Positions 53,319 to 59,807 of a stretch of DNA of 64,000 nucleotides are shown piece after piece. Every line of letters starts with the position of its first letter. Position 1 is the first letter of the stretch. This DNA comes from Mesorhizobium tamadayense (GTDB lineage: Bacteria; Pseudomonadota; Alphaproteobacteria; Rhizobiales; Rhizobiaceae): NCBI RefSeq assembly GCF_003863365.1, contig NZ_RQXT01000021.1, positions 1-64,000 of the forward strand. The letters are read 5' to 3'. A model generated the notes under the pieces. The model saw only the letters and a program-made list of their open reading frames with translations. It made no database searches and was not told where the DNA came from. The translations under genes and the position numbers were made by a program.

Positions 53319-53360
53319 TCCTTTTTTCGTGTGTAACACAAAAAAGGCTATCCTGCCAAA
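53319..53360 (+). other. oriT: Candidate origin of transfer (oriT) with nic site
   Basis: An inverted repeat with arms CCTTTTTTCGTGT and ACACAAAAAAGG and a 3-base loop ends at 53347, and two bases later comes TATCCTGC (53349-53356). This is the nic consensus of MOBP relaxases (RP4: CTATCCTG/CC), in the correct orientation and distance after the repeat. The predicted nick lies between 53355 and 53356 on the plus strand. The site is directly upstream of mobC and relaxase genes, as in RP4 and relatives. Confidence 0.75.
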
Positions 53361-53778
53361 GATAAAAAACCCATCATCCAAAAATATCTTTGACGCGATA
53401 TCCTCAACCAACCCAGATTTCATTTCGCAACAAGCTATACATGTTAGCGGGGAAACATGCCGACTTAGAGACATCTTGCATTTATACCTTATCGACAAGC
53501 CAACTTGGCGACATGTTTCTGTCCAAACACGTTACCTTGCTGCGGAATCATCATGCTAACATGGAGACAGATCGCAAGGAGCAGAGAACATGAGCTCGTG
53601 CGATCGGGATCGCCGCGACCCCCGTGCGTTAGTAAGGCGGATTAGCTGAGGCATGCGACCGGGGCCGGCGGGCACGGCTGATCTGCGCCGGGCCAAGCAT
53701 CGATGGCGCGGCCTCGCCGATGGGCCTCGGGCGTTCTCTGCAACCCTCACCGCGGCGGATGCCGCAGGGCGGGCTGAC
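53361..53778. other. Non-coding region next to oriT with inverted repeats
   Basis: These 418 bases contain no supported gene. CATGTTAGC at 53440-53448 is repeated inverted as GCTAACATG at 53555-53563, and GACATG/AACATG variants lie between. The stretch 53340-53580 is AT-richer than its surroundings. It may contain accessory relaxosome binding sites or promoters. Confidence 0.45.
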
Positions 53779-54186
53779 CTAATCGTTCGGGAGCTTGTGC
53801 TTATGGATCCTGATGTAGTCCTGCACCGCCTGGCGCAGCAACTCGGTCATGCTGTGGCCGTTGCTGATCGCGAGCAGCTTGAATTGGCGCTGTTCGCCGG
53901 CCGTAAGGTAATAGCCGCAGCGCACCATTTCCTCTTCGCGAATCTTCTTGCCGGCAACCGGATCCTTCCTCTGGCCCTGTCGCAGCATTTTGCGGAAGTC
54001 CGGCGGTGACGCCGGCTCGGCTTCGGCCTCCGATGCCGCCGCGGATGCGGCGGCAAGCGGCTGAGAGGCGGGATCGGACTTGGGAGCGATGAACATGCTC
54101 GGAAGCGCCGGCGGCTCAGTGGAGATCGCTCGCATCATGCGAGCCTTCTTGTCGTCTTGTGACTCCGGTGGGCTTTTGTCCGTCAT
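53779..54186 (-). CDS. Ribbon-helix-helix protein paired with ParA (VirC2-like position)
   Basis: A 135-residue protein with an acidic, alanine-rich head and a C-terminal part resembling an RHH or ParG-like DNA-binding fold (CGYYLTAGEQRQFKLLAISN, SMTELLRQAVQDYI). Its start overlaps the stop of the ParA-like gene by four bases. A ParA ATPase plus an RHH protein beside oriT could be a partition pair, or analogues of VirC1 and VirC2, which attract the relaxosome to the cell pole. Confidence 0.72.
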   Translation of the reverse strand: MTDKSPPESQDDKKARMMRAISTEPPALPSMFIAPKSDPASQPLAAASAAASEAEAEPASPPDFRKMLRQGQRKDPVAGKKIREEEMVRCGYYLTAGEQRQFKLLAISNGHSMTELLRQAVQDYIRIHKHKLPND

Positions 54187-54863
54187 GCCGCCTGCCTCAT
54201 TGCTTCGGTGAAGGTCTTCAGGACGTCGTCGAAGACCCCTTCACTTTCGGCAATCGCCTTCGCGTCAGGCTGATCTGGGCTGTAGAGTGTCTGGCCGCTT
54301 TGCAGGTCCCGATAGGCGACACGGTTGTGCAGCGCATGGTCGGCGATCGGCGTGCCGTTCGCCTGAATAATTGCGCGCAGTTCGCTCAAGGCTCTCGCCT
54401 TCGCATCGATGATGGTCTGTTTTGTCAGGACAAACACGGCTGGCAGCGGCCGCCCGCGTGTTTCGACCGCGAGCGGAATGTAGTGATCGGTGATCTGGAT
54501 TGCGGCGGTCACATCGTCGAGCGCGAAGAAGATTGGCACCACGACGATATCGGAAGCAAATAGCCCGGCCATGAGATTGTCGTTCGTGGTGCCTTCGGTG
54601 TCGATCAGCACCACGCTACGGTCGCCATTGTGCAGCTCTGCCGCCTCCAGGATCTCGCGCGGCGTCGTGGCGCTGACCAGCTGGAGTGTCTCGGGACGAT
54701 TGCCGGCCTCCTTGAGCATCTGAGCCCACCGGCTCATGTTCTGGCGAACGTCGCCGTCGATGAGTGTCACCGCGTAGCCGCGCTTAAGGGCGACGGATGC
54801 CAGCGCGCGCAGCAGGGTCGATTTGCCAGTGCCACCTTTGGCGATAGCGGCAGATATGATCAT
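54183..54863 (-). CDS. ParA-family ATPase (VirC1-like)
   Basis: A 226-residue MinD/ParA ATPase. The deviant Walker A is KGGTGKST at 9-16 with the signature lysine, Walker A' is IDGDVRQNMSRW, and Walker B is SVVLIDTEGTTND. There is no N-terminal DNA-binding extension, so it is a short ParA like VirC1 or ParA of small plasmids. I chose ATG 54863, where the fold begins, over an extension to 55061 that has no support. The promoter region carries the recurrent motif at 54933-54950. Confidence 0.85.
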   Translation of the reverse strand: MIISAAIAKGGTGKSTLLRALASVALKRGYAVTLIDGDVRQNMSRWAQMLKEAGNRPETLQLVSATTPREILEAAELHNGDRSVVLIDTEGTTNDNLMAGLFASDIVVVPIFFALDDVTAAIQITDHYIPLAVETRGRPLPAVFVLTKQTIIDAKARALSELRAIIQANGTPIADHALHNRVAYRDLQSGQTLYSPDQPDAKAIAESEGVFDDVLKTFTEAMRQAA

Positions 54864-54932
54864 AGCTCGGGGGACCTTCGATGAACCGCTTTTGTGCCAA
54901 CCGCCTGCCCGGCAATTGTCATAACTGAACCC

Positions 54933-54950
54933 AAAGTGTAGTGTCAATTT
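54933..54950 (-). promoter_or_regulatory. Conjugation-regulon motif between ParA-like gene and 54951
   Basis: AAAGTGTAGTGTCAATTT on the plus strand is the inverse of AAATTGACACTACACTTT, matching TTGACACTTTACTTT at 13 of 15 bases. It lies between two divergently transcribed units. Confidence 0.55.
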
Positions 54951-55151
54951 ATGAGCGATCATCCGGACAGGACAGTGATGTTCAGGGCAGCTTTGGCCGA
55001 GATCTCGACGCGCGACGGCTGCGAGGCCGCGCTTGATGCGGCAGCCGCCACGCTGGCGCATTACAGCGCACTCGCCTCCGTCGGCATGATGCGCCAGCGC
55101 GAGCTGATCTTGATGGTGCCGAACAGTAAGGTGTGCGGAAAAGATGATTAG
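54951..55151 (+). CDS. Small hypothetical protein
   Basis: A 66-residue helical protein (FRAALAEISTRDGCEAALDA, TLAHYSALASVGMMRQRELI) without known motif. It begins right after the regulon motif and overlaps the next gene by eight bases, so the two form a short plus-strand operon. Confidence 0.55.
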   Translation: MSDHPDRTVMFRAALAEISTRDGCEAALDAAAATLAHYSALASVGMMRQRELILMVPNSKVCGKDD

Positions 55152-55590
55152 GGCGGTATTGGTGGCCGTAGCGGCGGCGGCGAGCCTCGGCGCCGCCGCG
55201 CCAGGTGATCAGTCCAAGGTGACCGGCAATCCGATGTGGCCCGCGGGACTGCGATGGGATTGCGCCACGGCAGCAAAAATCGTGTGTGAACGCGACGGCT
55301 CCTGCAAGGTCGCAAAAGGGGATGCTTCATTCCTGCTCAACTACGACAACAACAATATCGAGTTTGCGAGCGGCGATGTCCGCATCAAGCGGCATTATCA
55401 GCAAACGGTGCAGGCAAGCCCTCTCCAAAGCGAGGTCAAGGTGGAGCTTGCCGACAACCGCGTCATCTGGCTGACGGCGGTGGACGCCAGTCGCACCTAT
55501 TCCGACGCCTGGGTGGGTGCCCTCACTGAATTGAAGGGTGGCGCCGTCCTTTTGGAATCCCAAGGCGTCTATTGCACCCCACACAAGTGA
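55144..55590 (+). CDS. Exported hypothetical protein
   Basis: A 148-residue protein with a short signal peptide (VLVAVAAAASLGAAAPG) and a beta-rich mature domain holding cysteines in LRWDCATAAKIVCERDGSCK and GVYCTP. The arrangement is typical of small periplasmic proteins in rhizobial conjugation regions, but I do not recognise a family. Confidence 0.62.
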   Translation: MIRAVLVAVAAAASLGAAAPGDQSKVTGNPMWPAGLRWDCATAAKIVCERDGSCKVAKGDASFLLNYDNNNIEFASGDVRIKRHYQQTVQASPLQSEVKVELADNRVIWLTAVDASRTYSDAWVGALTELKGGAVLLESQGVYCTPHK

Positions 55591-55878
55591 GCGCCGCGAG
55601 CCGGACCCGCGCCAGGCGGACGGCTTCTGTAGAGCCGGAACCGCCAGCGGCCCGTTATCTCCGGCCTCCGCCGTCCCTACGGCGCTATTTGAGGCGCGCT
55701 CCGGCTCCGGCTCTTTGGGCATGAGAATTGCGGCGACACAAAAGAAGATCCTTCGATGGACCCGATTGCGGGTCGAAGGGTTTGGTGCCACCAGCGGCGA
55801 TCACTGCAGGAAGGGTTTCGAGGGGGTTGCTGATCGACCCGGGAACTGAGCCGAAACCAGACGTTGGCATGCAGGCGA

Positions 55879-56250
55879 TCATTGAAGCTGCATCGCTTGC
55901 CAGCCATCCGGTCCCCTGGAGAATGCGACCAGGCCATCACCTTCGCCTTTCCAGGAAGTGCGAAGCTTGTACTTCACGGCGCATTGCACGCCGGGTCCCA
56001 TGATGTTCTTCGAGCACTCTCCGATGCGCAACGTCGCTTGATCAGTATTTTTCGCTCGCCGGAAAGCGTCCAAAGCCTCGGCCGGCGATGGAATCTCAAG
56101 GCCGGCCGCGGCCAGTTTCGCACACAGTGCCGGCTCGGACGCAATCGCCGCGGAGAACTGGCCTTGAGTCGCATAGAATGCGAGCGTGCCGCCTATGCCG
56201 ACCAATGTTCCGGATGCCGCCGCCATGATAAGGGCCCCCGCATTGAACAT
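55879..56250 (-). CDS. Exported or membrane-anchored hypothetical protein
   Basis: A 123-residue protein with an N-terminal hydrophobic segment (ALIMAAASGTLVGIGGTLAF) and a mature part with cysteines (ALCAKLAAAGLEIP, IGECSKNIMGPGVQCAVKYK). It starts two bases after the SSB-like gene stop and is surely co-transcribed with it. Role unknown. Confidence 0.6.
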   Translation of the reverse strand: MFNAGALIMAAASGTLVGIGGTLAFYATQGQFSAAIASEPALCAKLAAAGLEIPSPAEALDAFRRAKNTDQATLRIGECSKNIMGPGVQCAVKYKLRTSWKGEGDGLVAFSRGPDGWQAMQLQ

Positions 56251-56252
56251 GT

Positions 56253-56567
56253 TTACGGCTTCGGAAAAACGTTGAACGTCGACGCGATAAGGTCCGTCGT
56301 ATAGACGGTTTCGCCGTTGCGTTTGAAAGAGTTGTTGCTGATGCGGCCTTCGACCAAGACGACATCGCCGGGCTTTGCGTTCTCCGCCACCCAGGCGGCT
56401 TGCTTCTCCTCCAGGACCGTCACCTGGACCCAATCAGTGGCTTCCTTGACATGGCCTTGTTCGTCACGCCAATTGCGATTGGTGGCAATGTTGACCCTGG
56501 TGCTTTTGTCGAAGGGCGCTACCGACCCGACATTGCCATGAATGGTGAACCTGTTGACGCTTTTCAT
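56253..56567 (-). CDS. ssb: Short single-stranded DNA-binding protein
   Basis: A 104-residue OB-fold protein: NRFTIHGNVGSVAPFDKSTRVNIATNR, TDWVQVTVLEEKQAAWVAEN and KPGDVVLVEGRISNNSFKRNG (in pieces) follow the SSB family. The acidic C-terminal tip (DDDIPF-like) that recruits repair enzymes is missing; the protein ends VFPKP just after the OB fold. It lies about 3 kb from the oriT candidate on the side expected to enter the recipient first, where many conjugative plasmids keep an ssb gene. Confidence 0.82.
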   Translation of the reverse strand: MKSVNRFTIHGNVGSVAPFDKSTRVNIATNRNWRDEQGHVKEATDWVQVTVLEEKQAAWVAENAKPGDVVLVEGRISNNSFKRNGETVYTTDLIASTFNVFPKP

Positions 56568-56622
56568 CGGGGTAACTCCCTCATTTCGTGCAACTAATTT
56601 AGCCAGCCGGAGTGACTCGAGC

Positions 56623-57198
56623 TTACGGTCTGCTAAGGTTGAACCAGGTGCGCTGCCGCAGCCCGTTCGCGTCGTCGTAGTCGATGTAGTAAGGCTTCGC
56701 GCGGCGCGGGCGTTGAATGTCGTAATAGGTGGTCGTTCGATCGTTATGTGCTCCGCTGGAGACATGAGTAAGCTGGACCGGCACGGTGCGGTCGCCGAGC
56801 TGAATGGTTTCCGTCGGACTTCCGTCGGCCTGACCGTGCCGCGCTCCAAAGCTGGCAGGCTGACCGAGATTGCCGGCCGCGATTCGGCACATGCTGGCTT
56901 GGCCTTGTCCCGGCCGGTCGCTGGCCGGCGCGTAAGGCGTCCACCCCTGCGGGCACGCCTCGTACGGGTCGTAGCCGGCGCCGGACGAATTGGTCTGCGG
57001 GCAAGTCGGCCACGAAAACCCGGGCAAGCCCATGGCGTCGATCAGCCGATCTATCGGCGGATGACAAGAGGGCGTGCCCTGCCAGTCACCAGACAGACAA
57101 AGCAGGACCTGACACCCCCACTCGGATGCCAATGTTTGGGACGGAACAGATGCGGTGCCCGCGATAGCGGCAGCGCCCACAACGAGACATTTGAGCAT
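56623..57198 (-). CDS. Exported cysteine-rich conjugation protein
   Basis: A 191-residue periplasmic protein with signal peptide (LVVGAAAIAGTASVPSQTLA) and the block SEWGCQVLLCLSGDWQGTPS, followed by WPTCP, EACPQGW and SMCRIA. The EWGCxVLLCLS pattern recurs in exported proteins of several conjugative systems. It is the first gene of a minus-strand operon whose control region holds the motif at 57224. Exact role unknown. Confidence 0.68.
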   Translation of the reverse strand: MLKCLVVGAAAIAGTASVPSQTLASEWGCQVLLCLSGDWQGTPSCHPPIDRLIDAMGLPGFSWPTCPQTNSSGAGYDPYEACPQGWTPYAPASDRPGQGQASMCRIAAGNLGQPASFGARHGQADGSPTETIQLGDRTVPVQLTHVSSGAHNDRTTTYYDIQRPRRAKPYYIDYDDANGLRQRTWFNLSRP

Positions 57199-57223
57199 GG
57201 TGATGGCTCTTTTCCTCTGAGAG

Positions 57224-57243
57224 TTTTTGACACTTTACTATGG
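57224..57243 (+). promoter_or_regulatory. Conjugation-regulon motif upstream of the double-HTH regulator
   Basis: TTTTTGACACTTTACTATGG lies between the divergent genes at 57198 and 57302. It is the same motif as at 34988 (where the inverted half reads AGTAAAATGTCAAAA). If the HTH protein at 57302 binds it, the regulator controls its own gene. Confidence 0.6.
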
Positions 57244-57301
57244 TTTTTGGCCCGGGAAAAGGGCAGACCGAACAGGCGGGTTCGTGCGAATACATAGATT
57301 C

Positions 57302-57859
57302 ATGCTGCCAAACGAAGCGGGCGAGGTGAACAACCCGCTTCGGGACAATATCGCGTGGTTCCTCGAAGCCGAGCGCGAGAAGCGAGAGCTTCTCCATCAA
57401 CACATGGCGGAACTGTTCAAGACGTCGCCGGGTCAAGGGCTGGCATACCGTACCTACATTCGCACCATGAGAAAACAAAACAACGTGACATTGCGCACGG
57501 TCGAACAGATGGCCCGGGCGCTCGAGGTGTCGATCGCGACAATTCTGGTCGGCGGCGCCAAGCTGCAACCCTGGGCGCACGAGCTCACCGAAAAATCGAT
57601 CCGCGCGCGCCTTGCCGACATCATCAACAGCGAGCGTGAGCGCCGCAATCTGCTCCGCTATCAAATGGCGGAGCTACTGGGCGTCTCGGAGATCACTTTC
57701 ACAAAGCTTGAGCGCGCGGCTGGCAATATCAGTGTCGATACGATCGCCGCCGTCGGAGATGCGCTCGGTCGCGATCCGGCAACCTTCCTGTTTCGGAAAC
57801 GCCGACAGCCAGCGCCAACCGGCTTGAACAGGCGCGGCCGATCGCCAAGGCTGCGTTAA
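57302..57859 (+). CDS. Regulator with two tandem XRE-type helix-turn-helix domains
   Basis: A 185-residue protein with two related HTH regions: LRDNIAWFLEAEREKRELLH to LEVSIATILVGG (about 13-85) and RARLADIINSERERRNLLRY to LGRDPATFLF (about 100-165). Each has the R..R..LL.HQMAEL-like heart of an XRE fold. The basic tail may aid DNA binding. The start is uncertain: the frame is open to the TTG at 57227, within the operator-like motif, but similarity begins near 57302. It is the only regulator inside the conjugation block and the best candidate to bind the recurrent motif. Confidence 0.75.
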   Translation: MLPNEAGEVNNPLRDNIAWFLEAEREKRELLHQHMAELFKTSPGQGLAYRTYIRTMRKQNNVTLRTVEQMARALEVSIATILVGGAKLQPWAHELTEKSIRARLADIINSERERRNLLRYQMAELLGVSEITFTKLERAAGNISVDTIAAVGDALGRDPATFLFRKRRQPAPTGLNRRGRSPRLR

Positions 57860-57918
57860 AAACAGCCTCGTGCAGCCTTTTGGGGGTTCCGCGGCAAGCG
57901 GTTTTGGCGGCTAACGCG

Positions 57919-58668
57919 TCAGCCGGTCGGCGATGCGTGGCTGGGGAATGGCTTCAACCCGTCCGGGGGCCAGTCGGATCGGCTGTTAAACGGTCTTTTG
58001 CTCTGTTTATTGCGGGAGCTTCCTGTGGACGCCGCTTTTTTGAAGGCAGTCGGATAAAATTTAAGGCCGAGATTGGGCCGAAATTTCGCAATCCAGGCGA
58101 TCTGACGCCGATGCACGACGACAATGTGATTGGTGAGGTTCCTGGCTCGCCATTGCCTACGCTCGGTGACGCGCAGCAGACCGAGCCTGCTTGCTTTGCG
58201 CAGCGCATTGCGAACCGTGGTCGCCCCGACGCCGGCGCGATCACCGATTTCTTTTACGGATCGGTCGCATCTGCCATGCTGCCGGCAGTCAGACATAACA
58301 ATGTAAAGCGCCGCGCTCTCCCCTTCGGTGAACGCGCCGGCGAACTCGGGCCGGACAGCCTGCATGCGGGCGAGACGCCGCTTGCGCCCCCACCGCAAAG
58401 GATCTCGCTGGCCGTGGGCAGCCTCGCGGCGGCTACGCTCGCTGCGCGAGCGTTGCGGATAACAGGAACGAGGCAGCACATAGCTGCCCTTGCGGTCCTT
58501 CCTGACGTCGGCGCGCTGTCGGTCAGCCTTCACGCAAAGCCGCTCCGCATCGTCCTCCCCCAGCGATTCCTCGCCGTAGAGCTTCCATATCTGCCGGCAA
58601 AAATCGTCCAGCTCGGCCAATGACCGAATGTTCGTGAGCCATAGGCTCAACGTTGAATAGAGATCCAT
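57919..58668 (-). CDS. Rhizobial plasmid helix-turn-helix protein, possible replication or regulatory factor
   Basis: A 249-residue protein with basic patches (CYPQRSRSERSRREAA) and a central winged HTH: EFAGAFTEGESAALYIVMSD, then VKEIGDRAGVGATTVRNALR and RLGLLRVTERRQWRARNLTN. This family is frequent on rhizobial plasmids and integrative elements, and its function is not settled. The basic C-terminus is low in complexity. The leader opposite its 5' end carries a candidate antisense RNA (58757-58837), which raises the possibility that the gene is copy-number or replication related. Confidence 0.7.
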   Translation of the reverse strand: MDLYSTLSLWLTNIRSLAELDDFCRQIWKLYGEESLGEDDAERLCVKADRQRADVRKDRKGSYVLPRSCYPQRSRSERSRREAAHGQRDPLRWGRKRRLARMQAVRPEFAGAFTEGESAALYIVMSDCRQHGRCDRSVKEIGDRAGVGATTVRNALRKASRLGLLRVTERRQWRARNLTNHIVVVHRRQIAWIAKFRPNLGLKFYPTAFKKAASTGSSRNKQSKRPFNSRSDWPPDGLKPFPSHASPTG

Positions 58669-58756
58669 TTCTTTCCTCTCGCCAGGCCGTGCAAAGCCGT
58701 GGCGCGGAAGCGCAATTTCTCTTGCAATGCCGGGAAGGACGGGCTACGGTCTCACA

Positions 58757-58837
58757 TAAATCTTCGGGCGAGATCAGGAGCGCCAACTCCTGTAGCCTAT
58801 TCCCTGGAAAAGCCGGCCTCCGCGCCGGTTTTTTTGT
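58757..58837 (+). ncRNA. Candidate antisense RNA with intrinsic terminator
   Basis: On the plus strand, TTGCAA (58722-58727) and TACGGT (58745-58750) are spaced by exactly 17 bases, predicting a start near 58757. The transcript would fold a CAGGAG...CTCCTG hairpin and end in an intrinsic terminator CCGGC...GCCGG followed by seven T. It runs opposite the leader of the HTH gene that starts at 58668. Structure and size are like ctRNAs that control plasmid replication genes. Prediction only. Confidence 0.5.
58809..58837 (+). terminator. Intrinsic terminator of the candidate antisense RNA
   Basis: AAAAGCCGGC, loop, GCGCCGG, then TTTTTTT: a short GC-rich stem followed by a seven-T run on the plus strand. 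No plus-strand protein gene ends nearby, which supports a small RNA. Confidence 0.65.
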
Positions 58838-58892
58838 GCTCGATTGTTCCCTCCGTTCAGACTCACCTGGCATGATTGCAAGGCAAGTTATG

Positions 58893-58913
58893 CAAAGTAA
58901 AGTGTCAAATTTG
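58893..58913 (-). promoter_or_regulatory. Conjugation-regulon motif upstream of the HTH gene leader
   Basis: CAAAGTAAAGTGTCAAATTT on the plus strand is the inverse of AAATTTGACACTTTACTTTG. It lies about 225 bases before the start of the minus-strand HTH gene and beyond the antisense RNA, where that gene's promoter would be expected. Confidence 0.6.
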
Positions 58914-59194
58914 CCCTTAAAGCTTGCTGGCTGACTTGCTCCTCCTGAGACCCGGCGATGGCATTTGCCCTGTTCGTGCAATTGTTCAGGCCTGCGGCCT
59001 GAAATCGGAAATGTCTTTGGCTTCCTCGTGGCCGTTTGCCAGGCCTACAGAAGGAGCCGCGTTTAAGCGGTCCCTTCGCAAGAGCACTGCAAACAGATCG
59101 GCCACCCGATCCATCACAGGGATGAATCGATCAGCGCCCAGTGATTCAAACCTATCATTGGACGCCGGATTCGGGCTGCGCGATTCTGTCCGTC

Positions 59195-59473
59195 ATGAAC
59201 GCGCAGCACTATCGGCTCCACATCGAACGGCGTGACCCGGACCTCAACATGGCCCGGTTCTACGCGCTGTCGATCGAGGCGACGCTGTTCGGACAAACCT
59301 GCGTTGTCCGCCGATGGGGACGGATCGGAACTCGCGGCCGCACCGTCCAGCATTCCTTCGACAACGAGGGTGAGGCAGTAGGGTTCTTCCTTGCATTGTT
59401 GCGCGCCAAGAAGCTGCGGGGTTATCGGCCAAGATCCGCCGCTCGACATGCCGAAGCGACCCCGTCTGCTTGA
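59195..59473 (+). CDS. WGR-domain protein
   Basis: A 92-residue protein that is almost only a WGR domain (MARFYALSIEATLFGQTCVV, then RRWGRIGTRGRT and GEAVGFFLALLRAKKLRGY). WGR domains bind nucleic acids or sense DNA ends in PARPs and bacterial stand-alone proteins. It converges with the DUF736 gene. Small WGR proteins are common in rhizobial accessory DNA. Confidence 0.82.
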   Translation: MNAQHYRLHIERRDPDLNMARFYALSIEATLFGQTCVVRRWGRIGTRGRTVQHSFDNEGEAVGFFLALLRAKKLRGYRPRSAARHAEATPSA

Positions 59474-59495
59474 CGGGGCCGCTTGCCAAGGCCGG

Positions 59496-59807
59496 TCAGT
59501 CGCGGTTCGGGCGGGACCAGATGAGCTGGAAGCCTTCCTGCCCGTCCACCTCGATCAGGGTGGCGTAGATCGGGGCCGGGAAGCTCGGATCGTCCAGCTT
59601 GACCGAGAGGTAGTCGCGCTCGGTTTCCTTGGCGGTCTTCTGCCAGGCGGCGCCCAGTTCCACAGCTGCAGAGTAGATGCGGAAGTGCGGGCCCTTGTCG
59701 GAGGGGGTCTCGACCCGCTCGATGCGCGCCTTGACGTTGAGGTTGAGGGTCTTGATCGTGCCGGTGAAGCCGTTGGCGGTGCTGGTGAAGGTTCCGATGG
59801 TGGCCAT
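59496..59807 (-). CDS. DUF736 family protein
   Basis: A 103-residue cytosolic protein with the full DUF736 pattern: MATIGTFTSTANGFTGTIKT, AWQKTAKETERDYLSVKLDD, ending APIYATLIEVDGQEGFQLIW. This family is nearly always encoded on rhizobial and other alphaproteobacterial mobile elements; its function is unknown. ATG 59807 has an AAGGAA ribosome site; the longer open frame upstream is not coding. Confidence 0.9.
   Translation of the reverse strand: MATIGTFTSTANGFTGTIKTLNLNVKARIERVETPSDKGPHFRIYSAAVELGAAWQKTAKETERDYLSVKLDDPSFPAPIYATLIEVDGQEGFQLIWSRPNRD

Noticed and set aside
53319..53347. Reading the inverted repeat as a transcription terminator
   Set aside because: The stem itself is made of T and A runs, there is no T run after it, and it lies directly before a nic consensus and the mobC start, so oriT explains it better.
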